Positions 22,799-34,377 of a stretch of 64,000 nt of DNA are shown one piece after another. Both the position numbers and the translations under genes were made by a program. Source of the DNA: Oxytricha trifallax. Taxonomy: Eukaryota > Ciliophora > Spirotrichea > Sporadotrichida > Oxytrichidae. How positions within the stretch are numbered: the first letter of the stretch is position 1; the number at the start of each line of letters is the position of its first letter. The stretch spans positions 1 to 64,000 of the forward strand of contig ARYC01001302.1 in NCBI GenBank assembly GCA_000711775.1. The letters are read 5' to 3'. The notes beneath the pieces are model-generated. The model had not been told where the DNA came from. It saw nothing but the letters and a program-made list of their open reading frames with translations, and did not search any database.

Positions 22799-23685
22799 GA
22801 ATATTACATTTCTATCTCTACCTTGAATTACAATTAAAACAGATAAAAATCTTGTGAGTTATCCATTTCAGTTGAAATTTCTCGTTTTTAAAAATAAAAT
22901 TAAAATTAAAAAATGGTTTTCTTGAAATATTTTATTAATGAAACGAGCTTTTAGTTTAATTCATTCTTTGCCCAACTTATAATGTTTAATTTTAATCGAC
23001 TTTTTCAATAATTTGACTGTTGTAAGTTTATAATTTTTGATTAATTGAAGAAGAGTTAATATTTTTAAGTCTTTTTTCAATTTTTATCCAATAGGTATTC
23101 CAATTTTATTGTGTCCTTTAGATAGTATTTTACTTTATTATGCATTTTTCATGCCTGTACTACTTCTAGATCTATTGTTTATTCCTACGTATTCTTAACT
23201 CAAATTATTAGATTTAAATATGAAATAAGTAAATTAACAAAATTAAAAATAATTTATAGTCTGTTTTTCTTAAAATTCTTCATTTCCAATATTAATCCTA
23301 TGATTTTACAATAAATAAAATTAAATTTAGATTAAGAATAGCTGTTAGTTGGGATGTCTCCAGAGGAGTGAGATCTTAAGGGATAACTATTATTTAAAAA
23401 CTTTTAAATAAAATTTCTCATCACTACCCCAGAGGCAATAGAGTTTAAGTGCAAATATTGAGAAAGGTTTTTAAATTTCTAAGAATCCATGAAAGTTTCA
23501 TTAGAGGACAAGGGTTATTACTTAGAATTACTAATACTTGACATTTGTTATTTTTATTACTTAAATAAAATAAATGAGAACATTTATATTTGAATATTTA
23601 AATAAAAATTCAAGTATTATTATCGATTAATTTATAAGATTGCAATACATCCTTTAAAGACAAATGCTTAAATTAATAAATTATT
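22799..23685. other. AT-rich spacer, no gene seen
   Basis: No extended frame in either strand. A small GC-richer patch at about 23340-23460 has no recognised structure. Confidence 0.5.
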
Positions 23686-24143
23686 GGGGGAAAATTTTCA
23701 TCACCCGTGCTATTTCTCAACTCCCAAGGCAGTTTCCTGCACTCTTCGGTAGCTTCCTGCCCAAGCATTCAAATTTATATTATTTATAATAAGCCAATTT
23801 AAATTACCATAACCAATTATTAAACAACTATCTTTAATAAATAAATCTCAAGGTTTATATTTATTCTTTATCTAATTATATATAAAAAAATAATGCTAAA
23901 CTAAATGCATTTATTATTATTAAAATTTAATGTGAATTCCATTTAAATTTAAAATCTTTATCAAGGTAAAAATAGTATTGGATGCTTGATTATTAATTAT
24001 TAGATCATAATCATCATAATTTATGAAAAAGATTTTGTAATATTATAAATATATTATATTTTTATGTATGGATCAGGAAACTATCTTTTTGGTGCTTCCC
24101 CATTAGGTGCCTATAAAATTATGAGGAAGGAAAATTTCCCCCC
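23686..24143. repeat. MITE-like element with GGGGGAAAATTTTC ends
   Basis: About 458 bp bounded by GGGGGAAAATTTTC (left) and GGAAAATTTCCCCCC (right), which are imperfect inverted repeats. A possible 7 bp direct repeat AAATTAT flanks it. Length and G-run tips recall the element at 29532-29994. No coding capacity. Family membership is tentative. Confidence 0.45.
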
Positions 24144-24468
24144 AAAATTATAAATCCCTCATTTTAATTTTGATAAATTTTACTATTTTTAGATTTATTT
24201 ATTTTTCTTTGAATTAATTATAATTTCACAATAAAATGATTGAAAAATTTCAAATAAAAAGTATAATTATTTTTTATTTGTTAATGATTTTGCTTAAAAT
24301 AATAAAATAATATATAAGATAAATATTTCCTTAAATTATTATATTTTTGCACAAAAAAGGGCCTTTATTTATAGTTGCCATAACTGATCCAAAACTATTT
24401 TCATATATCGATCAAGAATACAATCTATAAAAACCAATTTTAAAAATAATTATATCTAGAAACAACAA
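24144..24468. other. AT-rich spacer before gene
   Basis: No frame recognised; probably leader or promoter region of the gene starting at 24469. Confidence 0.4.
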
Positions 24469-26846
24469 ATGGCTTTAATAAGGTAGATAAATGCCAGTCG
24501 GTCGTAGGACATGCCACTCTAAGAAGCATTTCAAGCTATAATAACATCTCATAATTCATCTATTAAAGATGAAAACGCAATAATTTTATCACTTTACTCA
24601 ATTATTAAGTAAAATTTTACTCATTTAAATTCTTTTTGATAAATAGGAATGTCAGAAGAAAGGATAAAAGCAAGGAAAAAATTATGTATATATATATTCA
24701 ATTTATTTAATTTATTATGGCAGAGAATATAACAAATACTGGCTTATTAAAAATATACAATTTTATGTACAATTCTCAATCATTAAGTAAGTCAGTTTTT
24801 CTAAGTCCAAGATAAATTTGTGCAATTAATTAAAATTGACATATTTTAAGCTAATTTATTTTTTTTAGAAATACGAAAGTTATCTGGAAGACTGTTATGT
24901 GAACTGACCTTTTGCTCTGATTTCAATCAGCATTACCTTACTGAATTATTTAACTTTTCGCCTTAAAACGGAAAAGTATGTTTAAATCATAGTCTACCAG
25001 AGTTAATAAAATAATAAATAAAAAAGGATCCTAAATTTCTAATGTAAATAAAAAGTTTCCAGAATTAGACCCCTATTAATTAGCAGTCAAAATAATAAAG
25101 CAAAACAGTTTTGGAAGTATAAGATTAGTAAAGGTATTAGTGTTTCCCATCTTATAAAAGTGAGAATACAGTGAATAACTTAAACTCTAAGGATTTAAAT
25201 CGCACAATAACTCCAAATAGTAGAGGCCAAGTAAATTTTATTGAGAGTGAAACTCTTGAAAATTATTTAAACTTCCCTGATCCATAATAATACATGATTT
25301 GATTTATAAGCGGGGGATTGCGAAACAATTATATGTAATCAAGCTAAAATCCATTTTCATAGATACAGACAATTGAAAATATTAAGAAAAGCACAAATAT
25401 GTAAAATATTTAAGAAAGCGGAAGAGTTAGTAAGCAAGCCTAAAAAATGGAAACTATATAAGAAATTTTAAGCGCTTAATGGTACTAAACACTTTCTAAT
25501 AAGATGAACAAAGAATTCAAAGATGATGTCAAAGGACATAAGAAAAATCAATTTTCAATCTAAGAATAAACTTAAAAGAAGTAAGCTTAACTTTATTAGG
25601 GGAAGCCTCGACAAAGCATAGCAACTTCAGAAAATGAAAGCTAAGATTCCCCATAAACTTTTAATCATTTGCTTAAAAAACTGAATAAACCAAAAATGCT
25701 ACTTATCAATCATTTATAAAATCAAATAAAACAATACTATCCAGACCAAATAAAGAACTATAAATGGCTATAGTAAGAGCTTGGCTTAAGTGATACTCAG
25801 TCTTCTAATTTTAGAAAAAGCATAGAAGATACCAAAAGAGAAATAGCGCAACTCTCCCAGAGTTAATAAGTAGGATCTAGAAAGCAGAGTGATAATTAAA
25901 TTCACCTTCCTGTTTCATTAAAAGCACAGATGAAGAATTTGATTCAAACACTAGAGAAGGAACAAATTATGAAAAAAGAGACCTAGCTCATAGCAAACTG
26001 AAATTGAGAAAATCTCACTCATGAAAACTTAGACAGTTAAAATTACTTAGCAAAGAGATTCAAGTGTTAGACCTAATTCATTATCAAGCAACCAAACCAA
26101 GTTAAGTGAGTAGCAAAAATCAAAGAATCAAAACTATCATCTCTCCACTTAGAGCCAATCTCCAAGATAGAAAATGAATCTGTCATAGACAACATAGCTT
26201 TATAGACCATAACTATAAAGACCAATTACCCCGTTGTTAATCTCTCATAAACGGTAGTAGACTCAATAGTAAAATTATAGCAAGGAATCAACAAGGAAAA
26301 TTGATAGCAGCGAGTCGGAAAGAGTTAATAGCTATGGTGGTTCGTTTACTCCGCAGAGTGGTTTAATTGAAATTAAGTCTATGATGACATAAAAATAAAG
26401 AAATATGGGAGGGATGCCTAAACAGCAAACTCTGGATGAAAGAGTAGTGAGAAATACTTAAAGACAAATGAATGAAATTTAAGGGAGATAAGCGAGTTCT
26501 GGATCAGGATCAACACAAAGATAAAGCTATTTAAAATGTTAAAATACATTTTCCTTATTCAAATTTTTTAGTTGAATTGTTAAACTATTAGCAAACATAG
26601 AATTTCTCATCAAAATCTGCCTATGTCCAAGTCTTAGACAAAATGAAAAGTCAACTTAAAAAGAATAACCTTTTAACTATACAAAGTTTTGAAAAATCCT
26701 AGAAATTAAAACGTAACCTAAATGATTATATAAATAGTAATAACTAAGATTAACCTGTAATAAATTTAACTACGTCTTAAAGAGAGTCATCAAATAAACC
26801 TGCAATAGTAAGTGCAACCTAAGATTTTGTTTAGTTTTTTAATTGA
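24469..26846 (+). CDS. Hypothetical Gln/Ser-rich protein with helical N-terminal domain
   Basis: ATG at 24469 (MALIRQINASRSQDMPLQEA). Introns at 24609-24646, 24787-24868, 26538-26571 and 26808-26834 join in frame to TGA at 26844-26846. The first 150 residues look like a folded helical domain (SLKIRKLSGRLLCELTFCSD, HYLTELFNF). The remainder is long, disordered, Gln/Ser/Asn-rich sequence with a short coiled coil near the C-terminus (VLDKMKSQLKKNN). Frame breaks near 25290-25440 and 25975 (A run) are unexplained. I do not recognise the family. It is followed closely by a MITE at 26921. Confidence 0.62.
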
Positions 26847-26920
26847 GTTTAAATAAATTATTTACTATCATTACAAAAAGAATATTGACTTAGACAGATT
26901 AAGTAAAATTTGTGTATTAT

Positions 26921-27172
26921 AAAACCCCATCGATCAATTAAGACATGAAGATTGGGGAAAATAGAAAATAAATTAAAAACTAATAATTATTGGCTAATAT
27001 TAAATATAATTAGGCTAAAATCTAATTTACACACCCTGATTGGTTTATTTAATAAGGACAATTAATCGAGCCAATAATTTTAATAATTAGCCCAATCATT
27101 AAAATTGTACGCCAATAATATTTAATTTCTATTTTCCCCAATCTTCATGTCTTAATTGATCTATGGGGTTTT
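26921..27172. repeat. Foldback MITE with AAAACCCC ends, copy B
   Basis: 252 bp, beginning AAAACCCCATCGATCAATTA and ending TAATTGATCTATGGGGTTTT. Arms pair over about 70-90 bp, including ACATGAAGATTGGGGAAAAT and its complement. The centre CACCCTGATTGGTTTA matches copy A (2062-2328) in inverted orientation. It sits between two genes, 41 bp before the ATG of the next gene. Confidence 0.78.
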
Positions 27173-27213
27173 AAACCCAAACTGATTCTTAATATATAAC
27201 TTCAAATTTAAAT

Positions 27214-29311
27214 ATGAAAAATAGCAATAAACTAGGTAATCTTCCAGTTCTATAAAATGGAAAGCCTGTTCTCAGAAACACTCCATTAGATAGAATTCAA
27301 AGTAAAATATTAGGAAATATTATATATTTAATATATCGAAATTCCGGATGTTTTACCTAATAAAAATAAACTATTAACATCCCTAAAATATTATCAGTTT
27401 TAAATAATTCTTAGGATTTGATAATGCCTTTTAGCATTTTGTAGGCCATCCAAACTTTCAGCATCAATAAAATGTTTTACAGTAAAAGCAAACATATCCC
27501 AATCAAATCTTCAATAATCTTTAGCAGATGAATCAAATTAGCGGCTAACCAGTTTAAAAAGGTTATAACAATAACATGTTTCAAAATCAAGAAAATTTAG
27601 TCACTTTTTAAGACCCAAATGAATATACTCTGGGTGGCACTTCTTACAATAATAATTAAGACTATTATTCTGGAGAGTAGATTACCATGCCAATTCAAAA
27701 TTAATATCAATATGACTCAAATTCATAATTCTCATAGCAGCCATATTAAATCAATAACCTCGAGGCAGATCAATTAAATCATTAGTTTAGCTAGAATTTA
27801 AGTCTTAATGAACTGCCTTAGTCAAGTAGAGCTTAAACAGCTAGAGGTTCAAATAACAACTCAACTTTTAGGTCAAGTGTAACTCACAATTAAAGCGTGT
27901 CTAACAATGAGGAAGTTGATGAAATAAAGAAAAGACTCAAAGAACTTTTCAACTACTATTCTTCATTTGGAGATAGATTGAATGTGAGCAACCTTAAATC
28001 TTCTAAATTTCATAAAATGATGAAAGATGCAGAAATATATTAAATGAACTAAAGCTAGTCATCATAGATAGATAAAAAGAAGCTAGATTTGATATTTTGC
28101 TAAGTTAATAAGCATAAACCCAATATGACTTTTGAAAATTTCTTACAATCGTTAACTAAAATAGCAGAGTATAAGTTTTAAGAAATGAACAAAATTGATG
28201 GTTTATAAGAATTGATTAATAACTACTTGGTCCCATTAGCTGAAAAGGTATCTGCTTAGAAATCATTCATCTCTAAAGAACATTTATTTGAGATAGAATT
28301 TGATGAGTTAGTGAGCATTTTAGTCAAGAATGTGGGCTCTGTACTGCTCGAAGTTTACTATATTTATTTCTAGCATGAAATTAGAGCAAACGAAGCAGAA
28401 GATAAAACAAAGAAGATCAATGAAAAGTAGGTGTTTGAATTCTTAAGAGATTTCGACATCTGCCCTACTTTGATAAATAAGGGAATTGCGTACAAAATAT
28501 TCTTATAATGCTATGAATCTCCTCTTCCAGTCTATCATTCAACTGTCTGCGATTTAATCGAATAAGGGAATTAGCAAATTAGCTAAAAGACCATTGGCAG
28601 ATTCTTTACTTTCTTAAAATTCATAGATTTCTTAGTTAAATGTGCAAAGGCTACTTACTCTGATAATTATTATTTTCAAGAAAATAATATGATTGAAGCA
28701 GAAATGTTTTGCTTAATACTTGAGAGAATGGAGCTTTCTAAGGGTTTTATGAATTTTGAAAAGAAAAACTTCAAGCCTCATACCTCTAAGATAACACTTT
28801 TGCCTTCAAAAACAATTTTAAACTAAATATAACTTGCAAAAACTTCTATATATGGGATAGTAGTATGTGTTCTTAAGCTATTACTTCTGCCAGAATAAAA
28901 TCAGTAACTAATGCGTTAAAAGAAAACAATAACATTCTAAATTACACTGAATAGAAATAGAATATTGAGAAAAAATAAAATCATGATATCTATGAAATGG
29001 AAAAGCAAGTTCAACCTAAATTCCCAAGTTTAATCGAGTAAATTATTGAGGAATATTCTGATAGGTTATAACGCATGTTTTAGTACTATTGTCTTTATGG
29101 AGAGCCACTTAACAACTCAAAGCTTAAAAGCTCTAAATTTATTAAGCTACTAAAAGATTCTAATATTCTTATGAAAGGAGTCTTAACTTCACCAACTGAT
29201 GGAAGTCATTCTTTTAGGGATAGAACTTAAGATGGAACTAATATTTTACAATAAGAATAATCAAAAGAATATAGTAATTATTATCAATTTTAACGAGCTT
29301 CTAGAAGTTGA
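27214..29311 (+). CDS. p25-alpha (TPPP)-like domain protein
   Basis: ATG at 27214 (MKNSNKLGNLPVL), intron 27302-27414, then a continuous Gln-rich frame to TGA at 29309-29311. A disordered N-terminus is followed by LKELFNYYSSFGDRLNVSNL, SSKFHKMMKDAEI and KLDLIFCQVNKHKPNMTFEN: the order and residues of a p25-alpha/TPPP domain, which binds and bundles microtubules. After a helical middle region a second, partial copy occurs near the end (FQYYCLYGEPLNNSKL, SSKFIKLLKDSNIL). A one-base frame break sits near 28855. Tandem p25-alpha-like units in one long protein fit a ciliary or cortical microtubule role; that is inference. Confidence 0.75.
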
Positions 29312-29531
29312 TCAAATGTATAAAAATCATCATTATAACTTTGTAACTCAATTTAGCTATTAGAGTGTTTTTTTAAAGTACTGAGGGAATGATTGTCTTA
29401 TAACAAAGAGTAGATCATTATTGTCTCCTGATCCAAATCTCGTCCTTCCACTTGATCTTTGTACCTTTGCGGGGCCTTCTGGGTGGTTCATTCTTTCCAT
29501 CAAAATAATAATCTAAAAAAATAAAGTTTGA

Positions 29532-29994
29532 AGCGTGGGAAGTTTCCTGTCAAGTAAATTTTTATAAATAATTTTTTCTAATTATTTTTCAAATATTTTA
29601 ATTAATAATTTCAACTCATTAAATGGCTAAAGGATAAGTTAAAATTTTTTATAGAGCTAAATTACTTAATTGCAATTGTCTTCTAATATCATAACATGAG
29701 ATATAGAACGATATTTCAATAATTATTCTAACTAAAAATTTTATAACACAATGGAAAATAAGATGATAAATTAATAAAATATTATTCAACATAAAGTAGC
29801 TCTTTTAATATTTCATGAGTGGTTGGTTATATTTTTTAATCATATATATATTAAAATCATAAAATGTGTTTATAGTTGTCAAAAAAATTATTCAATAAAT
29901 AAAAAATAAATTAAAAAAAAAAACAAAAATTTTCTTGACTGAAAACTTCCCTAAAAATCTTTTTTTATTATAAAATTTGACAAGAAACTCCCCC
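29532..29994. repeat. MITE-like element with 8 bp target duplication
   Basis: 463 bp flanked by direct repeats AAGTTTGA (29524-29531 and 29995-30002). Near-terminal inverted repeats are GGGAAGTTTCCTGTCAAG at the left and TTTGACAAGAAACTCCCCC at the right. The body is extremely AT-rich and noncoding. An 8 bp duplication is typical of hAT-type elements; no transposase is present here. Confidence 0.6.
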
Positions 29995-30009
29995 AAGTTT
30001 GACAAGTAT

Positions 30010-30300
30010 AATTGCTTACTTTTTCATCTTCGTTTGGCTGTGGGTCTTTGTAGCTAATCTCAAGGCTGTCAAAGCTAGAGCTTCTACAAATAAGTGCTCA
30101 TCTATAACATCCTTTAAATTTTAAGGTTCACATATTGACTAATTCTAAATGAAAGAGGTATTATAACTTCTTGATACATTTTCTGAGGGAGAGCCGCAAT
30201 TTGTACTCTAATAGAAACTAAACAAAGTTGAGAAGAATCTCATAATTTTAGATTTGTTCAAAATATCTGGAAAAATGCCAAAGTCATGGCTTTGAAAAAC
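30010..30300 (-). CDS. p25-alpha-like paralogue, C-terminal block
   Basis: Reading on the minus strand gives DFGIFPDILNKSKIMRFFST and later NLKDVIDEHLFVEALALTAL. These parallel the segment FDICPTLINKGIAYKIF..GRFFTFLKFIDFLVKCAKAT in the gene at 27214-29311, so the block belongs to a paralogue of that gene. It ends at a GT donor-like site near 30020. It lies downstream, in the coding sense, of the p25-alpha block at 30612-30895. Confidence 0.6.
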
Positions 30301-30611
30301 CATCAAAGTTTAAGTAGCCTTTTTAGTTAGAGTAGTACTAATAGTAGGGCAAGATAGACTTATGCACACATACATTAAAATTATTATACTTTAATAATAA
30401 CACAGCTTAGAATTTCAATTATTTGTTCATCCCTAAGAATCTCCATTAACTAAGATTATGCTATTAGCTATTCAGTCCTCCCTTATCATTCTTAATTTTA
30501 TTCATTACATTTACATTTATAATGAAAAAATTTAGCTTAACTTGTTGATAAAAATTAGATAGAACTAATTATTTTTAACACTATATAATTATTATATAAA
30601 TTACTATCTAT

Positions 30612-30895
30612 AATTCTGCTGTATAACAGCTTCCGAAAAAGTGACATTACTCTCTAGCAACACATCAAATGTAACTTTAGGATCATTAGACTGTGTTCCA
30701 TACATTTTCTAGCCAATATGAATAAGCGATCTCGCAAACTACTCAAAGTCCATTCTCTTTTGTTATGGCTATACTGCGACTTTGCTTTTAGGTTAGTTAT
30801 AACTGGAGGTTAATTTTTTTAAAATCAGGTCTGCTTCTATTTGAGATATGCCATACACCACCGAAGAATAGTTACTTCCATCTTAAGTTTATTAA
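30612..30895 (-). CDS. p25-alpha domain block of the paralogue
   Basis: The minus-strand frame reads DLILKKLTSSYNQPKSK then QQKRMDFEQFARSLIHIGQK and a FDVLLESNVTFSEAV tail. The MDFEQFARSLIHIG block corresponds to MTFENFLQSLTKIA in the neighbour gene and to the ITFEEF..AL core of p25-alpha proteins. It is a short MDS-sized block with AT-rich DNA on both sides. Confidence 0.6.
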
Positions 30896-30939
30896 ATAAA
30901 ATTATAGATAGTTAATATAATGAAAATAGCTTTAGAGAA

Positions 30940-31420
30940 ATGATTAATTAAAATAAAATGATTAATGAAGACATTGTAAATTGTTTCGAAATTAATGGAA
31001 AAATAAGCAATTAGATGTAAATAAACAAGGAACTCAAAGATGAAAAGTATAGAGAATATAATATTACTTCTTAAGAAGAAATAAATTTAAAACAAAACTT
31101 AGATGATAATAACTGTTCTATAATTGATTTTCATGAATATCAATAAATTCATGAAAAAGATAATGAAATATACAGTTTAGAATAAAATGACTAAAATTCC
31201 AAAAAGTAAATTACTCACTATGATAGTAGATCAGATAAAATTTCTCTCTAGAATCTTAGTAAAAGTAATGGAAATGTAGTTAAGGATTTAAATATGCACC
31301 AGAGAAATGATGATCAATAAATTTACAATTAAAAAAATAGTTTAGCAAAAACACAGTAAAACTTTCAAGTTACTAACGATCAGTAAAATAATGTGATTGA
31401 CTAATACTCTATATTGATTT
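30940..31420 (+). CDS. Unknown N-terminal coding block, opposite orientation to the p25-alpha blocks
   Basis: From ATG at 30940 the frame is open for about 160 codons: polar, Asn/Gln/Lys-rich (for example KELKDEKYREYNITSQEEIN). No stop is found before AT-rich DNA, so it likely ends in an IES. It may be the inverted N-terminal segment of the p25-alpha paralogue just to its left, whose start is otherwise missing, but there is no sequence proof of that. Confidence 0.45.
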
Positions 31421-31953
31421 AAATATTATTTTAATTAATTATCATAAATCATCTATATAGGGACGGTATAAGTCCCCTCCCCAATATGATATTAAATATA
31501 AACAGAACTAGCCCTTTTAAGTTGAATATTAAGTAGTTAGTTACTAAGTCTCTTATTTCAATTATTTTAAAATTAATAATTTCTATATAAATTTTTGGTT
31601 TAATACTTTATTTATAATACGAACCTGGTAAACTTTTTAAGGAATCTCGGAAATATATCTTAGTTAAAATTAAATCAAGCTTTTGAGATTGGTTAGCGAA
31701 AAACTATAAGCTTGAATAAATAATTTAAAAAAATTAACCTATTTTATTTCATATTCATAATTGTAGCAGATATAATAAATTCATGGAAATTAGATTAATT
31801 GATAATAATATTGAGATTGTTATAATGAAAAATTTTCTGCTTGTGTGACTATAAAAACAATGAAATTAGATTTATAATATATTTATAGTTTTAAGCTTCA
31901 AAGACTAACTAACTACAAATACGCCAAAATTTCATTTGAAACTTTAGTAAAAA
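31421..31953. other. AT-rich spacer
   Basis: No gene recognised. Contains the presumed promoter of the decarboxylase gene. Confidence 0.4.
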
Positions 31954-33518
31954 ATGGAAAAGCCCAAATGGTTTTTAGATTCTTTAGAGAGTTTCTAGGC
32001 TACCTACCCAAAACAATTTCACTTGCCTTGTCATTCAGGTCGATATACATATCAAAGATTCAAAGATGCAGAACAGCGCATAGGTTCAAAGAAAATAGAT
32101 GGATCATGGTTTGGACTTTATAATGTAGAGGATTTGACACTTAAAGATGGAAGATTGAATGATTTAGGGGCAAACTATCATGAAGCTTTTAATTCATCAC
32201 TTACTTTATTTTTACAAAATGGATCGACATTAGGAAATTAGGTACTTTGTATGGCTTTAGCTAAAAAGAAGGTTCTAGTCTAAAGTAATTCTCATGTCTC
32301 TGTTTATATTGGCTTATAAAATGCAGGAGCTACTCTGATAATTTTACAGCCAGAATTCTACATAGAGTATGGGATTTTTTAGCCAATAAGTGCTAAATAA
32401 ATTAATGAAATACTTTAAAATCACCCAGATCTTGATGCAGTTTATCTAACATCGCCAAATCATTAGGGTTTAAGATGAAATTACGAAGAAATACGATAAA
32501 CATTAGGTGATTAAATAATGCTATTAATTGATGAAGCTCATGGCTCACATTTTTATTCAAGAAAGACTTAAAAAGTAAAGCATCTTTAAATTAAAATATG
32601 ACATGCGTTGATGCTGCTGTGACAAGTGTTCATAAAAATTTAGGTGGCCTATCTGCAACAGCTTTGATTAACCTGAGTTAAGGCTCTCGCCTGGACAAAG
32701 AACAAATTATAGATATTTATAACATGGTAAGCACGACAAGTCCAAGTCCATATCTACTGCTTGATACTGAGTGCTGTGTGAGAAAGTTTCAAGAAGACGG
32801 AGAAGAAATGATTGCTTAAGCTATTTATTTAAACTCAAGATTTAGAGAATAAATAAACTCAATAGATTATGTAAAAGTAGCGAATTATCCTGATTAAGAC
32901 CCAACTAAAACAGTATTAAGAATTACTGGTACTGGTATGGATGGAGAAAGTCTTTATAAATAATTAGATAAAAACAGGATAAACGTCGAAAAATATTCTA
33001 AAACTTCAGTCTTAATAACCATTCGTATCAACATTAATGAGTAAGATGTTGAGGATCTTATTGAAGCGTTGAAACTGATATCTAAACAATATGGATCTGA
33101 AGAACTTATTCGAGACAAAAAGTAAAGTTATCGATTAAATTATATTTATATTAAAATTTTGCACTATGTTTACCTCGCCAAACAGGAGTACATAAATTTA
33201 AGTTTGAAGAGACTTCTATAAAATAGAATTTTTAAAATGGACATAAGAGATGTTATGGCTTCTAAGACAGAAAAAATAAAGTGCTCCTAGGCTATTGGAA
33301 AGATTAGTGCTGAAATGAAATCTAAATCCCCTCCTGGCTATCCAATTTTGCTCTATGGAGAAATTATACAAGATGAACATATATAATTTTTAGGAGGAGA
33401 TGAGATGATTAAAGTATTAAAACATACTTTAATCAGGCTTTAAGTTATATAAAAATCAAATTTTATGTAACTTATTAATAGTAAGGGAAGTTTGAGGATG
33501 ATAATACTAATTTAATGA
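31954..33518 (+). CDS. Group III Orn/Lys/Arg decarboxylase (PLP enzyme, bacterial-type)
   Basis: ATG at 31954. Domain order matches the Orn_DC_1 family: N-terminal FHLPCHSGRY, the FLQNGSTLGNQVLCMALA segment, LLIDEAHGSHF (PLP-binding Asp and His), SVHKNLGGLSATALI with the Schiff-base lysine, then the C-terminal domain SAEMKSKSPPGYPILLYGE. The enzyme class decarboxylates ornithine, lysine or arginine to polyamine precursors; the substrate cannot be told from sequence. This fold is chiefly bacterial, so horizontal acquisition is possible. A one-base frame break lies at about 32581-32598 in an A/T run, between the DEAHG block and the PLP lysine; both sides are otherwise open with TAA/TAG as Gln. 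Stop TGA at 33516-33518. Confidence 0.85.
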
Positions 33519-33548
33519 ATAAATTAAGCAGTAGATTTAATTTTGATT

Positions 33549-34238
33549 TCATTAATATTTTAAAGTATAACTATCAGTTGGAGTCTCTTCAAGCACTCTG
33601 TCTACTTCTCTCATTCCAGAATCTTAAGAGAATTAATTGTGAATAATTTGTATTAAAAACTAATCAAAATAATGTGTAGTTGCAGTTGTTTATCTAAATC
33701 TGCATTGTCTTATATAATGTTGCTTCCTGCATTTAAAAACAATTCTCTTTTCTGTTACTAATTTAGAGGCATATCTAAACTTAACCTTGCTTGTCTCATT
33801 CCAGAAAGTTACAACTTTAAGCCTTCTGATGATATTATGAAGCATACAAAACTCTTTTTATTAAGCTGCATTAATTAAATTAAATGACCCCTATAATAAT
33901 TCTAATTTAGATTCATGAGTAATTTTAGATGATTTATGCCTCTATTCCTCAATCTAGCTGCTATCTTGTTTAAGATTTATAGAAAAGTCTTTTTATTACA
34001 TGATATACTTGCTTGATTAAATTTGAAATGACTATACTATTCTTTAATTTCTCTAAGATGGTGTTGAAGGCTAATCTAATTTCGTAACATTCAAAAATTT
34101 ATTAGAAATCCTATTTTTATGAACAACAAATTTAGATTTCTATTTCTTTTCAGAATCAGATCTCGAACTGTCTCGATTTGAAATCATTTCTAAATGGTTT
34201 TTACTTGAAAGAGTGTCAAGATCATTTTTAGACATCAT
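33549..34238 (-). CDS. Hypothetical protein, N-terminal block
   Basis: ATG at 34238 (MMSKNDLDTLSSKNHLEMIS), open for about 228 codons with TAA/TAG as Gln to TGA at 33549-33551. The N-terminal part is Ser/Lys/Gln-rich; a helical region follows (NAAQQKEFCMLHNIIRRLKV). A 12 bp direct repeat CTCATTCCAGAA occurs near 33612 and 33796 and may mark an IES, in which case the apparent C-terminus is not the real one. The start codon is only 40 bp from the left tip of the TBE at 34278. Family not recognised. Confidence 0.5.
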
Positions 34239-34277
34239 TTCTGAATCTAAATGAATTAAGGAAATTTTAGTATCATT

Positions 34278-34355
34278 CAAAACCCCAAAACCCCTTAGTG
34301 AGGTTTATAAGTGCTTTGATTTGTAGGGTATATTTGGGGTCTTATTGGGTTAGTA
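34278..34355. repeat. TBE left terminal inverted repeat
   Basis: About 78 bp, reverse complement of 42329-42406 with about one or two differences. Confidence 0.9.
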
Positions 34356-34377
34356 GAGAAATTAGGCCAATTTGCAA

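Noticed and set aside
34278..34294. C4A4/G4T4 blocks as real chromosome ends or macronuclear telomeres
   Set aside because: Each block sits at the tip of a TBE next to a 3 bp ANT duplication and is followed by ordinary sequence, so these are transposon ends.
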